Of a DNA stretch of 64,000 nt, positions 23,994 to 32,937 are shown piece after piece. Both the position numbers and the translations under genes were made by a program. The stretch is from NCBI RefSeq assembly GCF_900142215.1, contig NZ_FRAC01000009.1:248001-312000 (forward strand), written 5' to 3'. The DNA is from Anaerocolumna jejuensis DSM 15929. GTDB lineage: Bacteria; Bacillota; Clostridia; Lachnospirales; Lachnospiraceae. Positions within the stretch are counted from its first letter, which is position 1; each line of letters opens with the position of its first letter. The notes beneath the pieces were generated by a model. It was not told the origin of the DNA. It ran no database searches and saw nothing but the letters and a program-made list of their open reading frames with translations.

Positions 23994-24705
23994 AATATTT
24001 CATTATGAATTAAAACGGCTCGTATGTTCCAAGTTTTTTGCCGGTATTCTTGTGATATGCCTGGCCTATGGCTGGCAGGTTCTAAGCACCCGGACCATCC
24101 TCGGCGTATCAAGTACCGCACCTTTTTCTCCCTGGAGCTACGGGGAGTATCTGTCAGAGCTTCTGCCCCTTCTTGGCATCATACTCCTCTTTCTGGTATG
24201 GAATATCTCCTCCGGAAATTCCCTGCGTGTACAGCCCCTAATCCTTGCCACTCCGGTTTCAAAAAGCCGCTACCTGTTGGTAAAGGTCATGGCAGCTGCA
24301 GTGGCATGGCTGGCTGCAGCCCTTTGTACAGTCCTTCTGGGTCTGGCTTTTCTCCTCTTCCTGTTTGGAGGCGCCGTCCCTGTTGCTGTGCTGCTGCTCC
24401 TTTCCGCCATCATCCTGCTGCCTGTACTGCTATTTATGCTGGGACTGTTTCTTTTGGGCAGCCGTCTCCATCCTTTACTTCCCGTCCTTCTGCTGCTTAT
24501 TCTCGCTGCTCTGTCCCAGTTCTTCCTGCCGGCATCTGCAGATATATTGGGGAAAAGCTTTTTTACCAACTATCCCTTGGAGCTGGGTATCCTTGATCCT
24601 CCTCTGTCTCTCCCTACCTCCGTTATCGCCGGTAAATTATTCTATGCCCTTGGGGGAGTGGGGATGTTATTTGCAGCACTCCGTTTAGAGGAAAAAAAGT
24701 ATTGA
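23986..24705 (+). CDS. ABC-2-like transporter permease subunit
   Basis: 239 residues with six hydrophobic segments (about 14-32, 55-75, 98-122, 127-152, 160-180, 212-232). TTG 23986 is preceded by GAGGAGG at 9 bases and lies within the end of the permease-peptidase gene. As the second membrane subunit it would complete the exporter with the ATPase at 20923 and the fused permease. No function-specific motif is visible. Confidence 0.82.
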   Translation: MNKIFHYELKRLVCSKFFAGILVICLAYGWQVLSTRTILGVSSTAPFSPWSYGEYLSELLPLLGIILLFLVWNISSGNSLRVQPLILATPVSKSRYLLVKVMAAAVAWLAAALCTVLLGLAFLLFLFGGAVPVAVLLLLSAIILLPVLLFMLGLFLLGSRLHPLLPVLLLLILAALSQFFLPASADILGKSFFTNYPLELGILDPPLSLPTSVIAGKLFYALGGVGMLFAALRLEEKKY

Positions 24706-24717
24706 AATGCTAAAAGA

Positions 24718-24760
24718 AAGCTGCTGTTCCATACATCAAATAGAGATGGAACAGCAGCTT
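24718..24760. terminator. Bidirectional terminator between convergent operons
   Basis: Stem AAGCTGCTGTTCCAT/ATGGAACAGCAGCTT with a 13-base loop. It follows the ABC permease gene; on the minus strand the long mgl/glycosidase transcript ends toward it. Confidence 0.85.
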
Positions 24761-24828
24761 AAAAATCAAAAATAAATTCTTTCAAAAATGGTTTTAGCTA
24801 TTATTTACATAATTTTATTTAATGTTAT

Positions 24829-26820
24829 TTAATCACCCAGAATTGCAACCCCATAAGCTTCAAGTTTTACAGTATTAACAACTTTCTGGTCTGTAAGAAG
24901 GTCCGTATATTCCTGTGTAAGGGCTATGACCGTATCGTAATTATTATGATTCAGGAGGAACTTTACCTGTTTTTCTCCATCCGTAGTATCTACTACCTCT
25001 ATTCCTTCCTGCACATAAAGTCCCACCTCAATACCGGCCTGTCTGCAGAGATATTTTGCAAAATTGCCCTGTGCTTTTTCATCCAAATCACAAGCCAGAT
25101 AATATACGCTGCCTTTTCTGGTCAGGCAGGGAGCTCCTTTAAAATAACTGCCGGTATACAAGCCTAATACCTCCGCATCCTTAGGAGTCACAATGTCACA
25201 CCAAAGCTTAGCCGTGCCGCTTCCAAAGATGCCTGCCACTGAAGTTGATTTATCAAACTGAGGGTCATAATCCTTCACCTCCACGCCGGTCAATTCCGCT
25301 AATGGGCCCGGTATTGTCTCCGGCAGCATCCGGTTATATTCATTTTTAAAAGCTGAACGGAAGGTTATGACCAGAGTGCCGCCCTTTGCCGCGTAGCTTT
25401 CCAGATTATTCTTAGCCTCATCGGAAACGTATGCCAGGGCCGGTGCCAATACCAGGGAGTACATGGATAAATCCTCCTCCGCCTGGACAAAATCAACGGA
25501 AATATTCATATCATAAAATGGTTTATAAAACGCCAGTAAAAGATTATCATATTGAAAACCCTCCACATTCTGAAAGATCGTATGGCACCACTCCGTATCA
25601 AAGGATTTTATAATTGCCACTCTGGCTTTCGGCATTAAGGTTCCCACCTTTTGACTTAGCCTTTCCATTTCTTCTCCGGTTTGTTTAACCTCGTCATACC
25701 TTCTGTTTACTTTTCCATCATGTCCTAATATACCATGCCAGTTCTGCTCCGCACCGAAGGTGCAGGCTCTCCATCTGAAATACACAACGGTATCGGCACC
25801 ATTGGCAACTGCTTCATATGTCCATAGCCTGAGCTTCCCCGGATCCGGCGAGGGTCCCATTTTACTCCAGCCGCAGGGTCCGCTCTGCTGCTCCATTACC
25901 CAGAAGGGCTTTTTCTTATATGACCTCAGCAGGGCATGGTCTCTGGATACTGTTTCCATCTTTGCCTTGCCCCATTGGAACTCAATATAATTATCCCATG
26001 TAACAAAATCTAATTCCTCTGACAGTTTAAAATAATCGATTCCTGTCCCGGAATTGACAGCAGCATCCAAGAGATTACTGGTGCATGGTTTGTCACTGTA
26101 TTTTTTAATCAGCTCTGTTGACTCTTTGGTAAAGCTGATAATGGAGTCACTGCAAAATCTATAGTAATCAATGAGCAGGCTTGGATTCTGCCCCTGTGTC
26201 CCGGAATCAAAATCATAACAGGTCCCGGCTTTCGGCACAATAACTTCATTAAAGCTATTATAGATCTGGCTCCAGAATACGGTTCCGTAGGTTTTATTTA
26301 AGCATTCTATCGTTTTGTATTTTTCTTCCAGCCAGTCTATGAATTTATGATGGCATTCCTCGCAATAGCAGCGTGCCGTATTTCCGTGGCCCAGCTCATT
26401 GTCTATCTGCCAGCCTTCCACATAAGGATTTTTACCATAACGCTCTGCAATAAGCCCAACTAACTTACGTACTTTTTCTCTGTATATTTCACTGTTAAAA
26501 CAATAATGCTTTCTCGTACCGAACAGTTTTGTATTTCCATGGATATCCTCCGCTAAAATATCCGGATATTTATCAATCATCCATTTGGGCGGAGTTGCTG
26601 ACGGAGTACAGAGAATAAGCTTTATCCCTTTTTTCCCAAAGAAGTCTACGATCTCATCCATCCAGGCGAATTCATAAACATCCTCCCTTGGTTCATATAA
26701 GCTCCAGGCAAATTCTCCTACGCGGATTACTTTAATCCCAGCTTCCAGCATTAGCTTCACATCTTGTTCCCACCGCTCTCTATCCCAATGCTCGGGATAG
26801 TAATCAACACCTATTCGCAT
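24829..26820 (-). CDS. Beta-galactosidase, GH42
   Basis: 663 residues, no signal peptide, so cytoplasmic. The N-terminus RIGVDYYPEHWDRERWEQDVKL is the GH42 barrel signature; acid/base Glu142 lies in WQIDNELGHG and nucleophile Glu310 in FWVMEQQSGPCGW. A Cys cluster (CYCEECH) after the acid/base is the GH42 zinc site. A Glyco_hydro_42M trimerisation-like domain and a small C-terminal domain follow. It cleaves beta-galactosides. It is the last gene of the minus-strand run mglB-mglA-mglC-GH3-GH42, so it presumably acts on sugars brought in by that transporter. Confidence 0.93.
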   Translation of the reverse strand: MRIGVDYYPEHWDRERWEQDVKLMLEAGIKVIRVGEFAWSLYEPREDVYEFAWMDEIVDFFGKKGIKLILCTPSATPPKWMIDKYPDILAEDIHGNTKLFGTRKHYCFNSEIYREKVRKLVGLIAERYGKNPYVEGWQIDNELGHGNTARCYCEECHHKFIDWLEEKYKTIECLNKTYGTVFWSQIYNSFNEVIVPKAGTCYDFDSGTQGQNPSLLIDYYRFCSDSIISFTKESTELIKKYSDKPCTSNLLDAAVNSGTGIDYFKLSEELDFVTWDNYIEFQWGKAKMETVSRDHALLRSYKKKPFWVMEQQSGPCGWSKMGPSPDPGKLRLWTYEAVANGADTVVYFRWRACTFGAEQNWHGILGHDGKVNRRYDEVKQTGEEMERLSQKVGTLMPKARVAIIKSFDTEWCHTIFQNVEGFQYDNLLLAFYKPFYDMNISVDFVQAEEDLSMYSLVLAPALAYVSDEAKNNLESYAAKGGTLVITFRSAFKNEYNRMLPETIPGPLAELTGVEVKDYDPQFDKSTSVAGIFGSGTAKLWCDIVTPKDAEVLGLYTGSYFKGAPCLTRKGSVYYLACDLDEKAQGNFAKYLCRQAGIEVGLYVQEGIEVVDTTDGEKQVKFLLNHNNYDTVIALTQEYTDLLTDQKVVNTVKLEAYGVAILGD

Positions 26821-26895
26821 AATAACTTCCCTTCTATTAATTTGAATTTTTATGTGATTGCTAAAATATCATGCTTGCATTTCTATGGCACGCAA

Positions 26896-28968
26896 TTACC
26901 TGAAAGTAAATTTAACTGTTTGAAGCTCTTTCATTCTGCTGCAATTGCCTATATAAGCTGCGTAAACGATATCCTCCTGCACAAATCCATTTTCAGCTTC
27001 ATCAAAATATGCCATATTTTCTTTTGTAACCTGAAGGCATACTTCTCTTTCCTCACCCGGAGCAAGCTCAATTCTGGCAAAATCCTTTAACAGCTTCACT
27101 GGTCTGTCTACCTTGCTGCCTTCACAGCCGACATATAGCTGTACGATTTCCGCACCTTTCCTGTTTCCGGTGTTTTTTACTGTAACCGTTATTTTCGCTT
27201 TATTCTGAAAGCTGGTAATCAGCGGGGTGCCGATTTCAAAGGTGGTATATGACAGGCCATAGCCAAAGGGATAGAGTACTTTCCTGTTTTCCTTTTCCAT
27301 TTTTGCATAGCCGTGATAATATTCATAGGTAATGCTGGTACAATCCGGGTCGAACTCCGGATAATCCTCTTCTGCGCAGGTTACCGTATAGGGGAGTTTA
27401 CCGCTGGGGCATACATCACCGAATAAAATATCTGCCAAAGCGTTGCCGCCTTCCATTCCGCTGTAGAAGGAAAAGAGGATTGCCGGCACATCCTGCTCCC
27501 ATTCATCGATAAGAATGGCACTGCTTCCCACCAAGGATACCACTGTATTCGGATTAATCCCTTTCAGCCCTTTTATTAAATCAATGTCTCTTTTATGCAG
27601 TCTCATAGATGCCCTGTCTCCGCCCATTTCAGCAATATCACTTCGATCGGCAAGGTATTCCCCTTCATCCGAATGGATATAGCCTGCTACAATAACAACG
27701 GCGTCTGCCTCTTTTGCAAGTGATTTTGCTTTTTCCAGATCATTTCCATCATGATAAAGAATTTCGGCTGTGGGCATTTTTCTCATCAAGCCGCGTAAGG
27801 GTGTGACCGTATACCAGGGATGAACCTTACTGGAACCATGGTCACCGATATTCTCCGTATTTCCCAATACGCCCAGTACCACAATACGTTTTGTTTTCTC
27901 AGGCTTAAAAGGCAGAACCTTTCCTTCATTTTTCAGAAGGACCATGGATTCCTCCGCTGCTCTTCTTGCAACTTCAATATGCTCTGGAGAAGCAATGCAT
28001 TCCGGTGCATAAGCCTTCGGGTCTTTTCTGGTCTCAAAATACAGGATGGTTCTTAAAATATAGCCGACCGCTTCGTCAATATCCTTACTGTCAATTCTTC
28101 CTTCTGCTACCGCATCCGGTAATTGATTCACATAGCAAAGAAGGCTCGGCATTTCAATATTCATTCCATTCTGCACCGCTTTTACGGCATCTTTGACCGC
28201 CCAGATAAAGTCAGACAGGGTGAAGCCTTCAAAGTCCCACATTGTTCTCAGGATATCCTTTAATAACAGCTTACTCTCCGATGCCTGGTCACCGTATACT
28301 TTATTGTAAGCTCCCATTACGGAGGCCGCACCTTCTTCTATGCAGCGTTTGAAATGGGGAAGATAGACTTCATGAAGTGTCCTTTTATCAGCAAAAACGT
28401 CCGCTTTAAAACGTGCATTTTCAATACTGTTCATGGCAAAGTGCTTGATGCAGGCCATAACGTTCTGGCTCTGCACTCCTCTGGTAAGGGCCGCACCCAT
28501 TTCCCCAAGATGATACTGGTCTTCCCCGTAGCACTCCTGGGCCCGTCCCCATCTGGGATTACGGGGTAAATTAATGCAGACGCCGCCAAAATAGTTGCCT
28601 CCCTGGGCCCGAATCTCAGCTCCGATTACTTCACCTATCTTTTCCTCCAGCTCCCTGTCAAAAGAAGCACCTCTGGCCATGGACACCGGAAAACAGGTGG
28701 AGGAGCCTGAAACCACTCCTCTTGGCCCGTCCACAAAGCGCACATTGGGTAATCCTAACCGGTCCACTGCCATAGTAGGATATGGTTTCATATTATAATG
28801 CTCTATCACGAACAGGTCGTCCATCAATTTTTCTTCCGTTGACTGCCCGGACATAATTCCAATCTTTTCCTCCAGGGTTAATTGGGGAATAATTTCATCA
28901 ACGAACCTTTTGATTTCTTCCTTCGAACAGTTTTCAGTAAGCTTTGTATTTTTTACCACATCACGCAT
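26896..28968 (-). CDS. Glycoside hydrolase family 3 protein (beta-glucosidase/beta-galactosidase type)
   Basis: 690 residues, no signal peptide. It has the GH3 N-terminal barrel with VDGPRGV and CIKHFAMNSIENAR, nucleophile Asp253 in TLSDFIWAVKDAV, then the GH3 C-terminal domain (RAAEESMVLLKNEGKVLPF) and a fibronectin type III-like end domain. This is the cytoplasmic beta-glucosidase architecture. The specificity cannot be read from the sequence. It starts 21 bases after mglC and is followed by GH42, so both probably degrade imported beta-linked (galacto)oligosaccharides or glycosides. Confidence 0.93.
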   Translation of the reverse strand: MRDVVKNTKLTENCSKEEIKRFVDEIIPQLTLEEKIGIMSGQSTEEKLMDDLFVIEHYNMKPYPTMAVDRLGLPNVRFVDGPRGVVSGSSTCFPVSMARGASFDRELEEKIGEVIGAEIRAQGGNYFGGVCINLPRNPRWGRAQECYGEDQYHLGEMGAALTRGVQSQNVMACIKHFAMNSIENARFKADVFADKRTLHEVYLPHFKRCIEEGAASVMGAYNKVYGDQASESKLLLKDILRTMWDFEGFTLSDFIWAVKDAVKAVQNGMNIEMPSLLCYVNQLPDAVAEGRIDSKDIDEAVGYILRTILYFETRKDPKAYAPECIASPEHIEVARRAAEESMVLLKNEGKVLPFKPEKTKRIVVLGVLGNTENIGDHGSSKVHPWYTVTPLRGLMRKMPTAEILYHDGNDLEKAKSLAKEADAVVIVAGYIHSDEGEYLADRSDIAEMGGDRASMRLHKRDIDLIKGLKGINPNTVVSLVGSSAILIDEWEQDVPAILFSFYSGMEGGNALADILFGDVCPSGKLPYTVTCAEEDYPEFDPDCTSITYEYYHGYAKMEKENRKVLYPFGYGLSYTTFEIGTPLITSFQNKAKITVTVKNTGNRKGAEIVQLYVGCEGSKVDRPVKLLKDFARIELAPGEEREVCLQVTKENMAYFDEAENGFVQEDIVYAAYIGNCSRMKELQTVKFTFR

Positions 28969-28989
28969 TATTTTATTCCTCCTCCAATA

Positions 28990-30024
28990 TTATTTTCTCT
29001 TCGTATATTTTCTCATATCAAGGATTACGGCAAATAATATAATCAAGCCTTTTACAATGTATTGCCAGTACATATTGACTCCGATGAATGCCAGACCATA
29101 GTTAATTACCGTAAAGATAAGAACTCCAATAAGGACTCCTCCCACACTTCCGATACCTCCGGTAAGGGAAACACCGCCTACTACGGCTGCCGCAACCGCA
29201 TCCAATTCATATCCGTTACCCGTTGTATTCGAGGCACTGCCAATACGTGCAACCTCAAGTGTAGCTGCAAAGGCATACATGGCACCTGCCAGGGTATATA
29301 CAAGAATCTGTATACGGGTTACATTAACGCCGGATACTTTTGCGGCTTCCGGATTGCCGCCCACTGCATACATATATTTACCGAATTTCGTTTTATTCCA
29401 TAATACCCAGATCAAAGCAGCTATTATAATTGCTATAATAATTAAATAGGGAATCCGTAAGCTTCCGATACCAATGGAGCCTGTGGCTATTTTCGTAAAT
29501 TTAAAATCAATTCCGCCAATGGGCTGCGCACCATAGGGAGGACGGTCAAAATAGATGGAAGCCAGACCATAAAGTACTAATTGCATTGCCAGGGTTGCCA
29601 CAAAGGGAGGAACCTTGCATTTTGAAACTACAATACCGGAAAGCATTCCTGCGATTGCACAGACAAGCATGACCACCAGAAAAGGTACAATAATGGGAAG
29701 CTCCGTAAGATTTGGATACATCCGGTAGGCATAGGTAACCTGCTGCATCAGGGACGCGGAAACAACTGCCGCAAATCCAATCATACGTCCTGCGGATAAA
29801 TCAACGCCCTGTACGATCAGCACCATTGCCGAGCCCAGTGCAATGATTATTCTTGTAGAGGACTGGGAAAAAATATTGGTAAAATTATTTAAAGATAAAA
29901 ATTTAGGTTCAAAGGCCGCAATCAATATTAACAGTCCTATTAAAACAACATACATTGCTTTTTGAGCCAATAGTTCTTTTATGTTCACGCTTTTTTTCTC
30001 TGTAGCCTTACTTAAACTACTCAT
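28990..30024 (-). CDS. mglC: Galactose/methyl-galactoside ABC transporter permease
   Basis: 344 residues with the BPD_transp_2 pattern of about ten hydrophobic segments. Characteristic MglC/RbsC segments are VQGVDLSAGRMIGFAAVVSA, YAVGGNPEAAKVSGVNV (cytoplasmic ATPase contact) and LDAVAAAVVGGVSLTGGIGS. The insert YRMYPNLTELPIIVPF and the overall length fit MglC better than RbsC. It is 17 bases after mglA. The cytoplasmic N-terminus is unusually charged for the family but otherwise ordinary. Confidence 0.93.
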   Translation of the reverse strand: MSSLSKATEKKSVNIKELLAQKAMYVVLIGLLILIAAFEPKFLSLNNFTNIFSQSSTRIIIALGSAMVLIVQGVDLSAGRMIGFAAVVSASLMQQVTYAYRMYPNLTELPIIVPFLVVMLVCAIAGMLSGIVVSKCKVPPFVATLAMQLVLYGLASIYFDRPPYGAQPIGGIDFKFTKIATGSIGIGSLRIPYLIIIAIIIAALIWVLWNKTKFGKYMYAVGGNPEAAKVSGVNVTRIQILVYTLAGAMYAFAATLEVARIGSASNTTGNGYELDAVAAAVVGGVSLTGGIGSVGGVLIGVLIFTVINYGLAFIGVNMYWQYIVKGLIILFAVILDMRKYTKRK

Positions 30025-30041
30025 GTTAATTTCCTCCGTAA

Positions 30042-31586
30042 CTATATGAATTTTGCAGATGAGCTCATAATCTCTACCTGTGAAGTGCTTTTTGCATCAA
30101 ACAGTCCTGACTGTCTGCCGTTGCTCATAACCAGAATTCTGTCACAAATTCCAAGGAGTTCCGGCATTTCAGAGCTGACGATAATCACGCCTTTCCCTTG
30201 TTCCGCCAGCCGGTTGATCAGCTGGTATATTTCATATTTGGCTCCCACGTCAATGCCCCTGGTAGGTTCGTCCAGCAGCAATATATCAGGGTTTGTAAGC
30301 AGCCAGCGGCCAAGTATTACCTTCTGCTGATTTCCTCCGGACAAATTGCCGATATAGGTCTTTCCCGAAGGTGTTTTAACATTCATAGCCTGGATCATTC
30401 GATTAACATCCTGCTGAATCAATTTATTATTAAGCAATCCTATTCTATTAGAATAACTTCCTACATTCGCAATAATTGTATTAAATGCCACGCTGAGTGT
30501 TGTAAAAATTCCATCTGCCCGTCGTTCTTCCGTAAGCATTGCAAATTTATTTTCCATAGCCTTAATCGGTGTACCGTTATCAATTTTCTTGCCGTTCAAA
30601 TAAATTTCACCGTTTCCTCTTCGCCGGATTCCAAACAGTGTTTCCAGTAATTCAGTCCTGCCTGCTCCAACCAAGCCGGCAACACCCAGAATTTCTCCTT
30701 TGCATAATTGGAAATTTACTTCTTTAAATGCCGGTGAAAAGGAGGAAAGCTCCTTGACCTCCAGCAATACGTCACCAATACTGCTATTTCTGACCGGATA
30801 GCGTTCCGTCAATTCTCTTCCTACCATCATCCTTATAATAGCATCAATGGTTAATTCCGCTGCAGGCTTTGTAGCTATCCACTTACCATCCCGCATAATA
30901 GTTACTTCATCGGAAATCCTCAAAATTTCTTCCATCTTATGGGAAATGTATATAATACTTGTGTCATTCTTTTTCAGCTTATCTATAATCCGAAATAAAT
31001 GTTCAACTTCCTTATCCGTTAACGATGACGTCGGTTCGTCCATCACAATTACTTTTGCATTGTAGGAAACAGCTTTTGCGATTTCAATCATTTGCTTCTG
31101 TGATACCTGAAGTGTTCCGATTTTGACTTTCGGATCAATATTAATGTCCAAATCATCAAAAATAGCTTTCGTATCTTCGTACATTTTCTTATCGTCAACC
31201 AATCCGTTTTTCATGGGATACCGGCCCAGCCACACGTTTTCCATGACCGTCTGGTACAGAACCTGATTAAGCTCCTGATGAACCATTGAAACCTGGTTAT
31301 TCAAGGCCTCTGCCGGATTGGAGAATTTAACGTTTTTACCGTTAAGTAAAATTTCCCCGCTGTCAACGGAATATATTCCAAACAGGCATTTCATCAGCGT
31401 TGATTTTCCAGCCCCGTTCTCACCCATTAAGGAATGAACCGAGCCCCACCGCAAATGTAAATTGACATTGTCCAGGGCCTTTACCCCCGGGAACGATTTA
31501 CTTATTCCATTCATTTCTAACAGGTATTCACTATTTTTAACACTGTCCGGAGTTGTATTCCTATTGTTTTCCTTGCTCCTTAACAT
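30042..31586 (-). CDS. mglA: Galactose/methyl-galactoside ABC transporter ATPase (double ABC)
   Basis: 514 residues with two ABC halves. Half 1: Walker A GENGAGKST, a QMIEIAKA signature and Walker B VIVMDEPTSSL. Half 2: a degenerate P-loop GLVGAGRTELL, LSGGNQQKVILGRWL and LLLDEPTRGIDVG. This asymmetry is normal for MglA/RbsA/XylG. It is encoded between the binding protein and permease genes. It is a useful yardstick for the degenerate paralogue at 32930-34606, which lacks these motifs. Confidence 0.95.
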   Translation of the reverse strand: MLRSKENNRNTTPDSVKNSEYLLEMNGISKSFPGVKALDNVNLHLRWGSVHSLMGENGAGKSTLMKCLFGIYSVDSGEILLNGKNVKFSNPAEALNNQVSMVHQELNQVLYQTVMENVWLGRYPMKNGLVDDKKMYEDTKAIFDDLDINIDPKVKIGTLQVSQKQMIEIAKAVSYNAKVIVMDEPTSSLTDKEVEHLFRIIDKLKKNDTSIIYISHKMEEILRISDEVTIMRDGKWIATKPAAELTIDAIIRMMVGRELTERYPVRNSSIGDVLLEVKELSSFSPAFKEVNFQLCKGEILGVAGLVGAGRTELLETLFGIRRRGNGEIYLNGKKIDNGTPIKAMENKFAMLTEERRADGIFTTLSVAFNTIIANVGSYSNRIGLLNNKLIQQDVNRMIQAMNVKTPSGKTYIGNLSGGNQQKVILGRWLLTNPDILLLDEPTRGIDVGAKYEIYQLINRLAEQGKGVIIVSSEMPELLGICDRILVMSNGRQSGLFDAKSTSQVEIMSSSAKFI

Positions 31587-31611
31587 GTTTAACCCTCTTT
31601 TCTGCCAATAT

Positions 31612-31648
31612 GGGGCATGCGCTTTTTCTTACGCATGCCGCATGCCCC
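31612..31648 (-). terminator. Intercistronic stem-loop between mglB and mglA
   Basis: GGGGCATGCG at 31612-31621 pairs with CGCATGCCCC at 31639-31648 (perfect 10-bp stem). It lies just after the mglB stop and before mglA, so it probably stabilises the abundant mglB transcript or attenuates the downstream genes. No strong T-run follows on the minus strand. Confidence 0.7.
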
Positions 31649-31663
31649 GTATTAAATTTAGAT

Positions 31664-32764
31664 TTACTTCGCGTAAGTAGATTTTGCAACATCAAGGTTA
31701 TCTTTTGTAATAGCCTTATAAGGAACACGAATCGCTTTTGCTTCATCTAACTTGAAATCCATACCATCACTAGCATCTTTTCCATTGATTAAGTTTTCGG
31801 CCATCTTTACTATTATCTGTCCCTGGGTCTTGGCATCCTGCAGTACCGAGCCCATTACTTCTCCGCTTTCGATTTTATCCAGCATCTCCGGCAGGGCATC
31901 AATTCCAATAATAGGAATATATTTTTTACTTTCTGTTCCGTTGGTGTTATACCCGGCTGCTTCAATAGAGGTTAATGCTCCAAGTGCCATTGCGTCATTT
32001 GCCGCAACAATGCATTCTATCTCATCACCGTATTTGGAAATCCAGGCATCCATTTTATCCTTTGCTGTTGCTGTTACCCACATACCCGTGTCTTCAGCAA
32101 GCAAGTCTATATCAATTCCTGCGTCTTTAATTGTACTTTTTACATAATCTGCTCTGGGCTGGGAAGCAGTATGTCCCGGATCACCCATTAAATTCACCAT
32201 CTGGAGCTTTCCATCCCCATTCTTATCCATGTTGGGATTGGCTTTCCAGGCATCCACAATCATCTGTCCTTCAATGGCTGCACCATAATCTCCTCCTGTT
32301 GAAGTAACCTGATAAGCATTTTCATAGGAATCGATAACACCTTTTTCCGTTATTTCTTTATTAAAGAAGATAATTGGCAGATTACCTGCTGCCTTTACTT
32401 TTTCAATCAGTGCCGGTGCCGCTGTTGTATCGCAGACTGATAATGCGATTACCTTAGCTCCTTTTGCAATCATGGTATCAACCTGATTCGTCTGTGTGGA
32501 TTGGTCATTTTGCCCATCTTCAATATTGGTCTTAAAGATACCGCCAGATGCGTTAACAATGCTCTTTCCAATATAGGAGTTAAAGTTATCCGAGGCAGAA
32601 TAAATACCGGCGCCTAAAATCGGCAGTTTCGCTGTTTCTGTCGGCTTCTGTCCCCCCTCCTCTGTACCTCCGCCTGTAGTTCCGCCTGTAGAATTACCTC
32701 CGCAGGCTGTCAATGACAGAATCATTGCTGCACATAACAATACACTTAAAACTTTCTTTTTCAT
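31664..32764 (-). CDS. mglB: Galactose/glucose-binding lipoprotein
   Basis: 366 residues. Signal peptide with lipobox LTAC, a Gly/Thr/Glu-rich linker to about residue 45, then a periplasmic-binding (Peripla_BP_4) fold. DKNGDGKLQ corresponds to the calcium-binding loop of galactose-binding protein, which separates MglB from ribose-type proteins; the aromatic and Asn/Asp ligands around NDAMALGALTSIE and IIGIDALPEML also fit. GGAGGG lies about 7 bases before ATG 32764. It is the first gene of mglBAC and is separated from the upstream sensory genes by a terminator. Confidence 0.95.
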   Translation of the reverse strand: MKKKVLSVLLCAAMILSLTACGGNSTGGTTGGGTEEGGQKPTETAKLPILGAGIYSASDNFNSYIGKSIVNASGGIFKTNIEDGQNDQSTQTNQVDTMIAKGAKVIALSVCDTTAAPALIEKVKAAGNLPIIFFNKEITEKGVIDSYENAYQVTSTGGDYGAAIEGQMIVDAWKANPNMDKNGDGKLQMVNLMGDPGHTASQPRADYVKSTIKDAGIDIDLLAEDTGMWVTATAKDKMDAWISKYGDEIECIVAANDAMALGALTSIEAAGYNTNGTESKKYIPIIGIDALPEMLDKIESGEVMGSVLQDAKTQGQIIVKMAENLINGKDASDGMDFKLDEAKAIRVPYKAITKDNLDVAKSTYAK

Positions 32765-32881
32765 GTTAAACCCTCCTGATACTTATATAATTAATTGCAA
32801 TAACAGAATACCATCCACCCTATTCTTGTACAACTTTCAATCTTTAGAAGTGGTGGACTATTTTTAGAACTTAATTATAAA

Positions 32882-32937
32882 CAAAAAAAAATAGGATATT
32901 TGTATTCTTTTGTAAAAAATACCGATACCCTATTTTT
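32882..32937 (-). terminator. Terminator after the degenerate ABC gene, before mglB
   Basis: On the minus strand an AAAATAGGGTAT arm, starting within the last codons of the gene at 32930, pairs with ATATCCTATTTT and is followed by a long T-run. This separates the sensory operon from mglBAC, which must then have its own promoter within 32765-32880. Confidence 0.8.
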
